64,000 nucleotides of DNA from Cyanobacteria bacterium FACHB-63 (lineage in GTDB: Bacteria > Cyanobacteriota > Cyanobacteriia > Leptolyngbyales > Leptolyngbyaceae), in assembly GCA_014695255.1 (NCBI GenBank), contig JACJNX010000046.1:62001-126000 (forward strand). The letters are read 5' to 3'. Under the pieces are notes generated by a model. It searched no databases. It was given only the letters and a program-made list of their open reading frames with translations, and was not told the DNA's origin. Below are positions 9,304 through 17,874 of this stretch, in pieces (within the stretch, counting starts at the first letter, position 1; each line of letters opens with the position of its first letter). A program made the translations under genes and the position numbers.

Positions 9304-9840
9304 GTGACTGTATCTGTACTTTCCTCCACAACGGATGATCAGTTGATCGAAGCGTTTTTTCAACAATCCGAAGGGCAATGGCGATCGGAGCGCCGCTACT
9401 ACACCTTGCCCGATGGTGAAGTGAAAGAAATGGTCAGCATGATCACGATTCGCTTTTTACCGCAGGGAGCGCCCGAACTGGTCGAGCTGGCTCATCTGCA
9501 CGGACTCGAAGACGAAACCGCCATGACCTGCGGTGCAGCCGTCACCTGGGATAGTGAAAACACTGTTTCCGGGCGGACAGAATCGAAAGGCTCGACGTTA
9601 TTTGGCGTGATTGGCTCAGTGTTGTATCGCGATCGTGGATTCGCAACCACGAAACCCATCACCGCAGGGTTTTACTTCACCAATCCTGATACGCTCTGCC
9701 TCAGAACCGAATACAAAGGCTCGGTGTTTGAAGAAGAACTTAAGCTTGTTGGCAGTAAATACCGCACTCGACAAACGATCATTTCCCGCGCTGGCGAACA
9801 GCAAATGATCGGACAATACCTCGAAAAGCGCATTGCTTAA
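9304..9840 (+). CDS. CpcS/CpeS-family phycobiliprotein lyase
   Basis: 178 residues. The lipocalin-like CpcS/CpeS/CpcU enzymes attach phycocyanobilin or a related bilin to cysteines of phycobiliproteins. Family features are the N-terminal FFQQSEGQWRSERRYYTL, CGAAVTWDSEN in the centre, GSTLFGVIG, then RDRGFATTKPITAGFYF, LCLRTEYKG and YRTRQTIISR. The start is taken as GTG 9304 because AGGAG at 9291-9295 stands 8 bases before it; an upstream TTG (9166) would add 46 residues with no family match. Which lyase subtype (S, U, V) it is cannot be decided without alignment. Confidence 0.8.
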   Translation: MTVSVLSSTTDDQLIEAFFQQSEGQWRSERRYYTLPDGEVKEMVSMITIRFLPQGAPELVELAHLHGLEDETAMTCGAAVTWDSENTVSGRTESKGSTLFGVIGSVLYRDRGFATTKPITAGFYFTNPDTLCLRTEYKGSVFEEELKLVGSKYRTRQTIISRAGEQQMIGQYLEKRIA

Positions 9841-9974
9841 GGCGTTTAGCAGGGTGGGGAATTTTTTCTCGCCTTTTGTGTCAGCAAGCTGCATAAAGCG
9901 CGATCGTTCCTCCTACTGAGTGAGTGTAGAGGATGAAACACCTCACAACACACACTCAAACAAGGAAACCGATT

Positions 9975-10601
9975 ATGAAACTCGTTCAATTCTCTGGCGC
10001 TCTGGTTCTCGCTTCGACTCTGTTTGCTGGAATGATGCCCGCTCGCGCAAACGATGCTCTATTCGGCAAAATGGCAGACGGAATTCAGTGCAGCACGGCT
10101 GATGTTTCATTGGGCAATAACACCCAAAACGACATTCATCGCCAGAGTTCTTCACACCAAGCCTCCAATTCCAACAGCAGCGGCGCATGGGGCAATGCCT
10201 CAGACAGCCAATCAAGCCGCAGAACGCAGAACGCTGGTGGTGGCGGAGGAATCAGCGTGTTCGGAGTGAGCATTAGCGGTTCCGGTGGTTCGCAAAGCAG
10301 CCAACAAAGCCAAGCAAGCAGTTCTAGCGCTTACGGTCGCAACGGCAGCGCTCACAGTTCGAGCCGATCGACCAGTTCTTCATTCAGCGATCGCAGTTCT
10401 TCGACCGTCGTTCAGGGTGAGGTGAGGGACTGTAACTCTAACAACGCTGCCCGTGCAGATGTGATCACGACGCTGGATTCAAACCGTACCGCCGAGAGAA
10501 TGAACTCAGATAACAATAAAACAGCCATTGAGTTGTTCAATTCCCAGCGTCGAGCAGGTCAGGTCAACAACCTGATTCAATGGTATACACCGCAACGCTA
10601 A
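9975..10601 (+). CDS. secreted serine-rich low-complexity protein
   Basis: 208 residues from ATG 9975, preceded by AAGGA eight bases upstream. A clear signal peptide (KLVQFSGALVLASTLFAGMMPARAND) is followed by a Ser/Gln/Asn/Gly-rich core (for example SSHQASNSNSSGAWGNAS and GSAHSSSRSTSSSF) with a Gly stretch GGGGGISVFGVSISGSGG, ending in a more ordinary domain (RADVITTLDSNRTAERMNSDNN). Two cysteines (QCSTAD, RDCNSN) flank the low-complexity region and may form a disulphide. No family recognised; a surface or matrix role is only a guess. Confidence 0.7.
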   Translation: MKLVQFSGALVLASTLFAGMMPARANDALFGKMADGIQCSTADVSLGNNTQNDIHRQSSSHQASNSNSSGAWGNASDSQSSRRTQNAGGGGGISVFGVSISGSGGSQSSQQSQASSSSAYGRNGSAHSSSRSTSSSFSDRSSSTVVQGEVRDCNSNNAARADVITTLDSNRTAERMNSDNNKTAIELFNSQRRAGQVNNLIQWYTPQR

Positions 10602-10621
10602 TCAATTTGAACTAAGGGTTG

Positions 10622-10648
10622 AGGGGTGCAAGACGCGCCCCTTTTTTG
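10622..10648 (+). terminator. Rho-independent terminator after the Ser-rich gene
   Basis: A 7-bp stem (GGGGTGC with GCGCCCC, one G-U) and a 5-base loop are followed by TTTTTT, about 20 bases after the stop at 10601. Confidence 0.85.
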
Positions 10649-10696
10649 TGGGTATTTTTTGTGGGTATTGATGTCTAAACGCGGTTACTGACGCGC

Positions 10697-12610
10697 TTAA
10701 GGTCGATCGAAATCCGATGGAGGACGGAAGCGCTCAACCGGGACATCTTGCAACGCTTGAGACATGAAATCTCGCCAGATTGGAGCAACAAACGTGCCTC
10801 CAGTTGCCCCGCCTCCCAGAGTTGTATAGTCATCATTTCCGACCCAGACCGCTGTGGAAAGCTGAGGTACGTAGCCGACAAACCAGATATCGCGCTCTGA
10901 AGACGTGGTTCCGGTTTTACCCGCTGCGGGGCGACCAATCTGTGCGGCTGTTCCAGTTCCGCGTGTGATCACGCCCTGAAGCGTATCGTTGAGTGCCGCA
11001 GATGCCCAGGGATCAAGAACCAGTCTCGGTTTTGGTGTGTTATCTAAGATGACGTTGCCGCTACTATCGGTCACTTGTGCAATTAAAGTGGCTTCTGAGT
11101 ACCAACCGTTGTTTGCGAAAGCAGCGTAAGAGCTTGCCATTTCTAGCGGAGTCAGGTCAACGGCTCCCAAGGGCAGCGAAATCACAGGGTTCATCGGGCT
11201 TTTGATGCCAATGCTGCGGCAAATTTCGACGATTTTGTTGAGACCCACTTCCTGTCCAAGCTTCACGGCTGGAACGTTCCGCGATTGCTCTAGAGCGCGT
11301 CTCATCGTCATTGCTCCCCCGAAGCTACGATCGTAGTTCTGAGGGTAGTACATATCATAGCCATCGGGATATCCTACCGGAGCATCGAGAATCGTTGAGT
11401 CTGGTGCATATTTACCCGACGCATAAGCGGCATAGTAGACAAACGGCTTAAATGCTGATCCCGGTTGCCGCAGCGCTTGAATCGCGCGGTTGAATTGGCT
11501 CTTCTTCGCATTCACACCCCCAACCATCGCTTTCACAAACTGCGTCCGGGGATCAACCGAGACGATCGACAACTGATCCGCACCGACTCCTTGAGCATTC
11601 AGCGCGGCAAGCGATCGCCGCGCTGTATCTTCAGCAATGCGCTGCATTCGAGAGTCGATCGTCGTTTGAATCCGCATTCCGCCCTTGAGGACTGCATCTC
11701 GCCCGAATTTGCGCGTCAGTTCTTGCACCACCGCATCGGTGACATACGGCATTTGACTGGTCTGAAACGAGGTAATTCTACCGAGCTTGATCGGATATTT
11801 GCGGGCGGTAGCTTCTTCAGATGCCGTGATCCAACCGAGTTCTCGCATTCGATTCAGCACGTCTGCTTGACGCGCTTTTGCCGCCTTCATATCCGCAAAT
11901 GGACTGAGAGCTTCGGGCGACTGAATCAGCCCTGCCATCATTGCCGATTCTGCTAAACTCAGATTCGCTGCGTCTTTGTTGAAATAGCTTCTAGCAGCAG
12001 TCTGCGCTCCATAGGTGTTGTGTCCCCAATAAACCTGATTCAGATACATTTCAAGAATCTGGTCTTTTTTGAAAATCTGCTCGATTCGCAGTGCTAAGAC
12101 GGCTTCAGCAACTTTGCGGCTGAGGGCGCGTTTGGGTGAAAGAAACAGGTTCTTCACAAGCTGCATCGTCACCGTAGAACCGCCTTCAACGGTGCGCCCG
12201 GTCGTAAAGTTAGCAACTGTTGCCCGTCCAATCGCGCCTACATTGACACCGCTATGCGAGTAAAAATAGCTGTCTTCGATCGCAAGCACTGCTCGCTTGA
12301 GATGCGGAGAAATGCTGTTGAGCGGCACGACTTCCCGGTTTGCCTCACCGTGAATACTGGCGAGCTGTTTGCCTTTGATGTCGTAGATGTGCGTTGTTTC
12401 GCTAGGTTTGTAGGCACGCAACGATCGTACATCTGGCAAATTACGAAAACTAATCGCGAGTCCGACAAGACCGCCTGCAACGACTGAACTCGACAGCATC
12501 GTAATTGCAAGCAGCGTTCCGCCCGTCACTTTGCCCACCGACTGGAAAAATTCCTTCGTGGTTTCGGGTCGTTGTTGCTGCTGCTTTTGTCTAAGGGTAT
12601 TGGACGACAC
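10697..12610 (-). CDS. class A penicillin-binding protein (bifunctional glycosyltransferase/transpeptidase)
   Basis: 637 residues starting at GTG 12610. A cytoplasmic Gln-rich leader and one membrane anchor (TGGTLLAITMLSSSVVAGGLVGLA) precede a GT51 peptidoglycan glycosyltransferase domain with EDSYFYSHSGVN and GGSTVTMQLVKNLFLSPKR. The transpeptidase domain carries the SxxK motif in RQPGSAFKPFVYYAA, SRN in LEQSRNVPAVK and KTGTT in AAGKTGTTSSERD. The enzyme polymerises and cross-links peptidoglycan in the periplasm. It is of PBP1A/2C type, one of several that cyanobacteria carry. It is divergent from tyrS with a gap of about 260 bp. Confidence 0.93.
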   Translation of the reverse strand: MSSNTLRQKQQQQRPETTKEFFQSVGKVTGGTLLAITMLSSSVVAGGLVGLAISFRNLPDVRSLRAYKPSETTHIYDIKGKQLASIHGEANREVVPLNSISPHLKRAVLAIEDSYFYSHSGVNVGAIGRATVANFTTGRTVEGGSTVTMQLVKNLFLSPKRALSRKVAEAVLALRIEQIFKKDQILEMYLNQVYWGHNTYGAQTAARSYFNKDAANLSLAESAMMAGLIQSPEALSPFADMKAAKARQADVLNRMRELGWITASEEATARKYPIKLGRITSFQTSQMPYVTDAVVQELTRKFGRDAVLKGGMRIQTTIDSRMQRIAEDTARRSLAALNAQGVGADQLSIVSVDPRTQFVKAMVGGVNAKKSQFNRAIQALRQPGSAFKPFVYYAAYASGKYAPDSTILDAPVGYPDGYDMYYPQNYDRSFGGAMTMRRALEQSRNVPAVKLGQEVGLNKIVEICRSIGIKSPMNPVISLPLGAVDLTPLEMASSYAAFANNGWYSEATLIAQVTDSSGNVILDNTPKPRLVLDPWASAALNDTLQGVITRGTGTAAQIGRPAAGKTGTTSSERDIWFVGYVPQLSTAVWVGNDDYTTLGGGATGGTFVAPIWRDFMSQALQDVPVERFRPPSDFDRP

Positions 12611-12869
12611 GGCAAACTCTCTTTCAGTTAAAGAATCAGTTAAAGAAGTAGGGCATGAGAAAGGATTCAGAGATTGGAAGAAAATTCCGTTAGACCTTGA
12701 ATCGTTAAGGCAATTTCCGGGATGAGGTGAAACAACTTTAGTAGGATAATTGAGACTCGGGCAAATGGAGCAAATCGATCGAGCAAGATTGTCTAGTCGT
12801 GCGAATTCGATTTAGGTCAAAATAGGAAGCCGTTGTTTAGATTGTTGATTTTTCTCAAAAGTATAAAGT

Positions 12870-14078
12870 ATGCCTCATTCTCTTGACTGGCTATTCCGGG
12901 GCACGACCGAGATTTTCCCGGATCAGCCGGATTCGGATCAGCCAACTGAAAATTTACGGGTGCGATTGGAGAAGAGCGCTCGTCCGTTGCGGATTAAGTT
13001 TGGCATTGATCCAACAGGAACCGATATTCATTTGGGTCATAGTACCATTTACCGCAAGCTGCGGCAGTTTCAGGATGCTGGACATACAGCAGTGCTGTTG
13101 ATTGGAGATTTTACCGCGAGAATTGGCGACCCGACAGGGAAATCCGAGGTGCGAAAGCAATTGACCGAAGAAGAAGTGAAGGCAAATGCCACCACTTACC
13201 TGAAGCAGTTGCGCCCGATTCTGGATTTTGAGACACCAGGGCGGTTAGAGATCCGCTACAACTCGGAATGGCTTTCTAAGCTGGATTTAAGCAAGATTCT
13301 CGAATTGCTGGCAACGATGACAGTCGGGCAAATGCTGGCGAAAGAAGGCTTTGCAGAGCGCTACAAGCAAGGCACAGCGATTTATCTGCACGAATTTTTA
13401 TACCCCTTGATGCAGGGTTACGATTCGGTCGCGCTGGAAGCTGATGTCGAACTGGGTGGAACTGATCAGAAGTTCAATCTGGCAGTCGGACGGGATTTAC
13501 AGCGTCATTTTGGGCAGACTCCGCAGTTTGGATTGCTGATGCCGATTTTGCCAGGCTTAGATGGCGTTCAGAAAATGTCTAAGTCTTTGGGAAACTATGT
13601 CGGATTGTCGGAAGATCCGCTCAGTATGTACTCGAAATTAGAGAAAGTTCCAGACAACGCGATCGCACAATATTTCGAGCTTCTGACCGATTTACCGCTC
13701 GATCAACTGCCGGAGAAACCCCGCGATCGTCAAAAACTTCTGGCGCTGAATGTGGTGAGCCAGTATCACGGCAAAGAACGTGCTGTAGAGGCACAAAACG
13801 CGGCATTGAGCCTGGTTCAAGGGGCAGGAACCGAGAGTGATTCAGTTCCGGAGTTTTCGCTGTCTGGGGTGCAATTTCCGGCGAAACTGTTTTATCTCGT
13901 GAGTGCAGCGGGTCTGTGTAAAAGCAGTTCCGAAGCGCGGCGACAGATTCAAGGCGGGGCGGTGAAACTCGACGGTGAAAAAATGAGCGAGGTCGATCGC
14001 TTATTTGAGTCACCCGAAGCACTCAACGGCAAAGTGCTACAACTCGGTAAAAGTAAATTCGTTCGGTTTGTGCCATGA
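12870..14078 (+). CDS. tyrS: tyrosyl-tRNA synthetase
   Basis: 402 residues. Class I synthetase charging tRNA-Tyr. The HIGH signature is HLGHS at residues 54-58 and the KMSKS loop is QKMSKSLGN near residue 235. The C-terminal 60 residues ([31 protein letters not shown]) are an S4 RNA-binding domain. The length and the [15 protein letters not shown] context fit the TyrRS subfamily found in many Gram-negatives and cyanobacteria (TyrZ-like). The stop codon overlaps the pyrF start by four bases (ATGA at 14075), which suggests translational coupling. Confidence 0.95.
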   Translation: MPHSLDWLFRGTTEIFPDQPDSDQPTENLRVRLEKSARPLRIKFGIDPTGTDIHLGHSTIYRKLRQFQDAGHTAVLLIGDFTARIGDPTGKSEVRKQLTEEEVKANATTYLKQLRPILDFETPGRLEIRYNSEWLSKLDLSKILELLATMTVGQMLAKEGFAERYKQGTAIYLHEFLYPLMQGYDSVALEADVELGGTDQKFNLAVGRDLQRHFGQTPQFGLLMPILPGLDGVQKMSKSLGNYVGLSEDPLSMYSKLEKVPDNAIAQYFELLTDLPLDQLPEKPRDRQKLLALNVVSQYHGKERAVEAQNAALSLVQGAGTESDSVPEFSLSGVQFPAKLFYLVSAAGLCKSSSEARRQIQGGAVKLDGEKMSEVDRLFESPEALNGKVLQLGKSKFVRFVP

Positions 14079-14779
14079 ACGATCGCATTATTGTTCCATT
14101 AGATGTGTCGTCGGAAGAAGCAGCGATCGCGCTCATCGATAAGCTGCCCAAAGTGACGTTTTGGAAAGTCGGCTTAGAACTCTTTGTTAGCAGTGGATCG
14201 AACATTCTGAAGATTCTAAAGCAGCGCGAGAAACGAATTTTTCTCGATCTGAAGTTCCACGACATTCCGAATACGGTGGCGGGCGCTTGTGCGGCGGCGG
14301 CTCGATTTGGTGTGGATTTGATTACGATTCATGCGACCGCCGGGAAAACTGCGTTAGAGCAGGCACAACGGGCGATCGAGTCAAATACTCCAGAGGGTGC
14401 TACGCCGTCGAAGCTGATTGCGATTACGGTGTTGACGAGTTTGTCAGCGCGATCGCTGGCATTTGAGTTGAAAATCCCGCTTGAACTGCCAGAGTATGCG
14501 TTAGAAATGGCGCTCTTGGCAAAAGAAAGCGGGTTATCGGGAGCAGTGTGTTCACCGCATGAAGTCGCGCAACTGCGGCAGGTTTGCGGCGATGAGTTTG
14601 TGTTGGTGTGTCCGGGAGTGCGTCCGACTTGGGCGGCGGCGGGAGATCAACAGCGAATTATGACTCCGAAAGCGGCGATCGCAGCAGGGGCAACCTATTT
14701 GGTGATTGGGCGACCGATTACGGCGGCGGATGATCCGGTAGGGGCGTTCGATCGAATTTGTGAGGAACTTGCAGAATGA
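14075..14779 (+). CDS. pyrF: orotidine 5'-phosphate decarboxylase
   Basis: 234 residues. Catalyses the last step of UMP synthesis. The catalytic Lys-Asp network is seen in [15 protein letters not shown] (residues about 57-70), with an N-terminal [11 protein letters not shown] and the phosphate-binding end [20 protein letters not shown]. Length is normal for the family. It is the second gene of a tyrS-pyrF pair, overlapping by four bases. Confidence 0.95.
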   Translation: MNDRIIVPLDVSSEEAAIALIDKLPKVTFWKVGLELFVSSGSNILKILKQREKRIFLDLKFHDIPNTVAGACAAAARFGVDLITIHATAGKTALEQAQRAIESNTPEGATPSKLIAITVLTSLSARSLAFELKIPLELPEYALEMALLAKESGLSGAVCSPHEVAQLRQVCGDEFVLVCPGVRPTWAAAGDQQRIMTPKAAIAAGATYLVIGRPITAADDPVGAFDRICEELAE

Positions 14780-14979
14780 TACGCTCTACGGACTCCAAGG
14801 CGACGTATATCGAAATACCCTGATTTCTCCTGGCCGTGTTGTCCTTATGGACGAGACAGAGGAGACTTTAACGCAGTTTATCTCGAGCGTAGGGAGGATA
14901 CTTCTGTTTCGCAATGCCTGGTAACCTACCCCGTAATCTTGGTAGTCTTAGCTACCGTTTAATATTAAGGGGAAGATTT

Positions 14980-15375
14980 ATGGTTAACAATACAAGTGAC
15001 TCATCTGATCGGGTTGATAGAGATACCTACGATCGCGGCATTGTTCCAGCCGAAACAGCCGCCCGCAAGGAGCGAGAAGGTGAGCAATTCAAAACAACGC
15101 CGACCGAAGCACGAGAAGCGAGTGCCACAACGGATGATCAAACCGATGCGGAGAGCATCAAAATGACGGATGGATATACCGTTGATCAAGAAGGCTTGCT
15201 GAACAACTATGCTATTGAGCCTGAAATGTACTACGAAGTGCCGGGAGATGCGCGGCAAGCTGAAGAGGAGGCAAAGGCAGAGCGGGCTGAAGAACTGCAC
15301 GACATCAATCAAGATGAAACAGGATCTTTAACGATGGATGGTGACCAGCGCGGAAAAGGATCAGGGATGATCTAA
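14980..15375 (+). CDS. small acidic hydrophilic protein, unknown function
   Basis: 131 residues from ATG 14980, which has AAGGGGA about six bases upstream; a start at 14914 would add 22 residues. The protein has no membrane segment, is rich in Asp, Glu, Thr and Ala, and is probably largely disordered (for example TPTEAREASATTDDQTD and QAEEEAKAERAEELHDINQ). One hydrophobic block (EGLLNNYAIEPEMYYEVPG) may be the only ordered part. The composition is reminiscent of small stress-related proteins, but no family is recognised. A strong terminator follows. Confidence 0.65.
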   Translation: MVNNTSDSSDRVDRDTYDRGIVPAETAARKEREGEQFKTTPTEAREASATTDDQTDAESIKMTDGYTVDQEGLLNNYAIEPEMYYEVPGDARQAEEEAKAERAEELHDINQDETGSLTMDGDQRGKGSGMI

Positions 15376-15403
15376 TTCTGGGAACTTCTGCAATGCAGAT
15401 TCT

Positions 15404-15441
15404 CGTCGATCGTGGTTCAAACTACGATCGACGTTTTATTT
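15404..15441 (+). terminator. strong Rho-independent terminator
   Basis: A perfect 10-bp stem (15404-15413 with 15424-15433), which can extend inward by three more pairs, is followed by TTTTATTT. It separates the acidic protein gene from the next start at 15461. Confidence 0.88.
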
Positions 15442-15460
15442 CTAAGGTTTCTCAATAACG

Positions 15461-15982
15461 ATGCAGCGAATTATTGTTCTTGGCGTTGCGATCGCCAATC
15501 TCCTCCCGATTTCCCCAGTTCATGCGGCCCGGATCGCCTGCCCGACCGATGTGGAACCGATGGTAAAAGCGATGCTGCCGGAACTACCGGGATACGCCAA
15601 TCGCATTGCGGCGCGATCGCGCCTTGGTACCATTCGTTCACCAAGAAGCTCAGTCCTGCTAGCCGGACGACCTGAATTTGAGCCGCTACCGTTGAACAGC
15701 CAGCGACCCGTTGATCCGACACTCAAGCAAGCCTTTATCACAACGTTGGGACGTGAATTCGTCAGCGGTAAAGGAATTGAACTGCAACAATTTCACTGGC
15801 TATTTCTCACCCGAACTTCAGAAGGTTGGCAACTCGCACTGATGTTTACTCGAATCGGTACGACTGTCCCCAACCAGCCAATTACCCCGCCTAGAGAAAG
15901 CCGTGACGGAGTGATTGGGCAAGCGGTTCAATTGTGGCTACGGGATTGCAATGTTCGAGGAATTCGAGTTCGTAATCAGTGA
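15461..15982 (+). CDS. secreted protein of unknown function
   Basis: 173 residues with a signal peptide (QRIIVLGVAIANLLPISPVHAAR). The mature part has two cysteines (IACPTD near the start, RDCNVRG near the end) that could pair. It includes ordered segments such as KGIELQQFHWLFLTRTSEGWQLALMFTRIG, consistent with a small beta-sandwich domain. No family is recognised. It is convergent with nei, with about 50 bp between their ends. Confidence 0.6.
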   Translation: MQRIIVLGVAIANLLPISPVHAARIACPTDVEPMVKAMLPELPGYANRIAARSRLGTIRSPRSSVLLAGRPEFEPLPLNSQRPVDPTLKQAFITTLGREFVSGKGIELQQFHWLFLTRTSEGWQLALMFTRIGTTVPNQPITPPRESRDGVIGQAVQLWLRDCNVRGIRVRNQ

Positions 15983-16032
15983 GCGACAAACTTCTCAAGT
16001 CCCTTGCTTTGATTAAAGGGTAATGCAACGTC

Positions 16033-16857
16033 TCAAGACTTTGCTTGGCAATGAGGACAGTAGTACAATCGCCGTCCTGCAAGAATTTCTTTCACAATCA
16101 AAGCTCCACAGACAAAGCAGGGACGATTCTCTCGATTAAACACATAATGCCGATAGTCACTTCGCCTTTGTCCTTGGGCTTTTAATTGCATGGCAAAGGT
16201 TAAATCATTGGTGATGCCCTTTGTTTGATAAGACTGTTGTGTGACGGTTAGAACAGCTTGTGCTAGTGCATGAATTTGATCGTCAGAACAATCGATCGGA
16301 CGCAACACCGGATACACTCGCGCTACAAATAAAATTTCACTGCGAAGATAGTTTCCTAATCCACCCAGAAAATGTTGATCCAACAATAGAATTGGTAGCT
16401 GTCGGCGATAAAACCGTTTGTCTCGAAACCTTGCTTCAACCTGTTCGACGGTCACGGCTTCGTCTAATACATCAAGTTCAATCCGACTTAAAAATGGATG
16501 CGTCGCTAACTCGGATTGTTGTAGCACTTCAATCTCAGAGGCACTGTACAGCAATGCAGACTTCTGAGCATTGTGAATCGCTAAGCGTAACTGTCGATTG
16601 GTCTGTGGATAAGAATGATGACGGCGAACATACCAGCGACCATAAAGCTGATTGTGACTGTAGATATAAAGCTGATTGCTGAAGCAAATTACCATACCTT
16701 TCCCACGAGTCCGCACTGCTGTCACACACTGCCCAATCAACTGAGATTCGTAGGGCTTCAATCGCTCAAACGCAAAGAAGATTTCCGTCACTCGTCGATC
16801 GACCAGCGCTGCTGCAATTTGGTCAGCCGAAGTGCGAATTTCAGGACCTTCAGGCAT
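16033..16857 (-). CDS. nei: endonuclease VIII (Nei) DNA glycosylase/AP lyase
   Basis: 274 residues. Removes oxidised pyrimidines and cleaves the resulting abasic site. The mature N-terminus PEGPE provides the catalytic proline and glutamate of the Fpg/Nei fold; the SHNQLYGRW and FSNQLYIY segments favour Nei over MutM. The C-terminal zinc finger is complete, with Cys247 and Cys250 (CFVC) and Cys267 and Cys270 (CPHC), and the DNA-contacting arginine is in AGRRLYY. The start codon is 22 bp from the divergent PHP gene, so the two promoters overlap. Confidence 0.9.
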   Translation of the reverse strand: MPEGPEIRTSADQIAAALVDRRVTEIFFAFERLKPYESQLIGQCVTAVRTRGKGMVICFSNQLYIYSHNQLYGRWYVRRHHSYPQTNRQLRLAIHNAQKSALLYSASEIEVLQQSELATHPFLSRIELDVLDEAVTVEQVEARFRDKRFYRRQLPILLLDQHFLGGLGNYLRSEILFVARVYPVLRPIDCSDDQIHALAQAVLTVTQQSYQTKGITNDLTFAMQLKAQGQRRSDYRHYVFNRENRPCFVCGALIVKEILAGRRLYYCPHCQAKS

Positions 16858-16879
16858 TGGGGTGCGCTAAATTAGAGGT

Positions 16880-17713
16880 ATGTTAGAACTACATTGTCAC
16901 ACAACTTACTCAGACGGAATGCTGAGTCCGACCGAACTCGTGGAGATAGCGATCGAGTCCGGTGTGCGTGCGCTTGCGATTACCGATCACGATACGGTTT
17001 CCGGGTGGGATGAAGCGATTGCGGCGGCTCCTCCAGAACTCGAAATCGTCCCCGGTCTCGAATTAAGTACCGTTTGGCGCGATCGTTCTCTGCATATTTT
17101 GGGCTTTTATCCGGATCGCGATCGGCTTGTTCCGCCGTTGAGCGAACGCATTGAAGGACGAAAACGCCGCGCTCAAGAAATGATCGATAAACTTGCGGCA
17201 CTGGGATATGAGATCGAGCTTCCCCAGATGGGTGAGGGCATGGCTCCGGGTCGTCCGCATATTGCCTCTGCCTTAGTCAGAGCAGGTCATGTGGAATCGA
17301 CACGAGAAGCCTTCGATCGCTTTTTAGCCGATGATCGCCCCGCCTTTGTGCAATACGAGAAATTTAGCGCGATCGAAGGCATTCAATTGCTGCGGGAGTG
17401 TGGTGCAGTTCCGATTTGGGCACATCCGTTCCTGTTTCGAGGCGCACCCGTCAAAGAAGTTTTACCGCAACTGGTCGAAGCGGGATTGATGGGGCTGGAA
17501 GTCTATCATCCAAGTCATACCCTTTGGCAGGCAGAGCGGCTCAAAGACATGTGCGCTCAGTACGGACTGTTGATGAGCGGGGGCAGCGATTTTCATGGCA
17601 CTCCTGCGGATAGCAAGCCAGATGAATATCGATCGCTCAACAGCTTAAAGGTGTCGATCGATCTACTAGAGCCGATCAAAGAGGCGGCGAACAAACTTAA
17701 GGGAATTTCTTAG
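16880..17713 (+). CDS. PHP-domain phosphoesterase (RNase AM / TrpH-like)
   Basis: 277 residues, all one PHP domain. Metal-binding motifs: LHCHTTYSDG (residues 3-12), ITDHDTVSGWDEA, PGLELSTVW, the mid-protein PGRPHIASALV, PIWAHPFLF and the C-terminal GGSDFHG. The arrangement matches the YciV/TrpH group, whose E. coli member is a 5'-3' exoribonuclease that matures rRNA 5' ends and also acts on 3',5'-bisphosphonucleotides. The activity here is inferred from the family. A terminator follows at 17777. Confidence 0.85.
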   Translation: MLELHCHTTYSDGMLSPTELVEIAIESGVRALAITDHDTVSGWDEAIAAAPPELEIVPGLELSTVWRDRSLHILGFYPDRDRLVPPLSERIEGRKRRAQEMIDKLAALGYEIELPQMGEGMAPGRPHIASALVRAGHVESTREAFDRFLADDRPAFVQYEKFSAIEGIQLLRECGAVPIWAHPFLFRGAPVKEVLPQLVEAGLMGLEVYHPSHTLWQAERLKDMCAQYGLLMSGGSDFHGTPADSKPDEYRSLNSLKVSIDLLEPIKEAANKLKGIS

Positions 17714-17776
17714 ATTTCTCCGGATGAGTTCCAGAAGACTCGAATACGGTGATTGGTAGATGCACCCTGATGATTT

Positions 17777-17807
17777 AACCTCCGATGTTAAAGTCGGAGG
17801 TTTTTTT
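17777..17807 (+). terminator. Rho-independent terminator
   Basis: A stem of about 9 bp (AACCTCCGA with TCGGAGGTT), with a T7 run overlapping the 3' edge. It lies between the convergent PHP and slt genes and mainly serves the + strand. Confidence 0.88.
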
Positions 17808-17874
17808 GTTTTTTGAAGATTCTCTGCATCAATAATCGCGACCGGAAATTCTGCTAGGAACCCGCGATCGTCCG

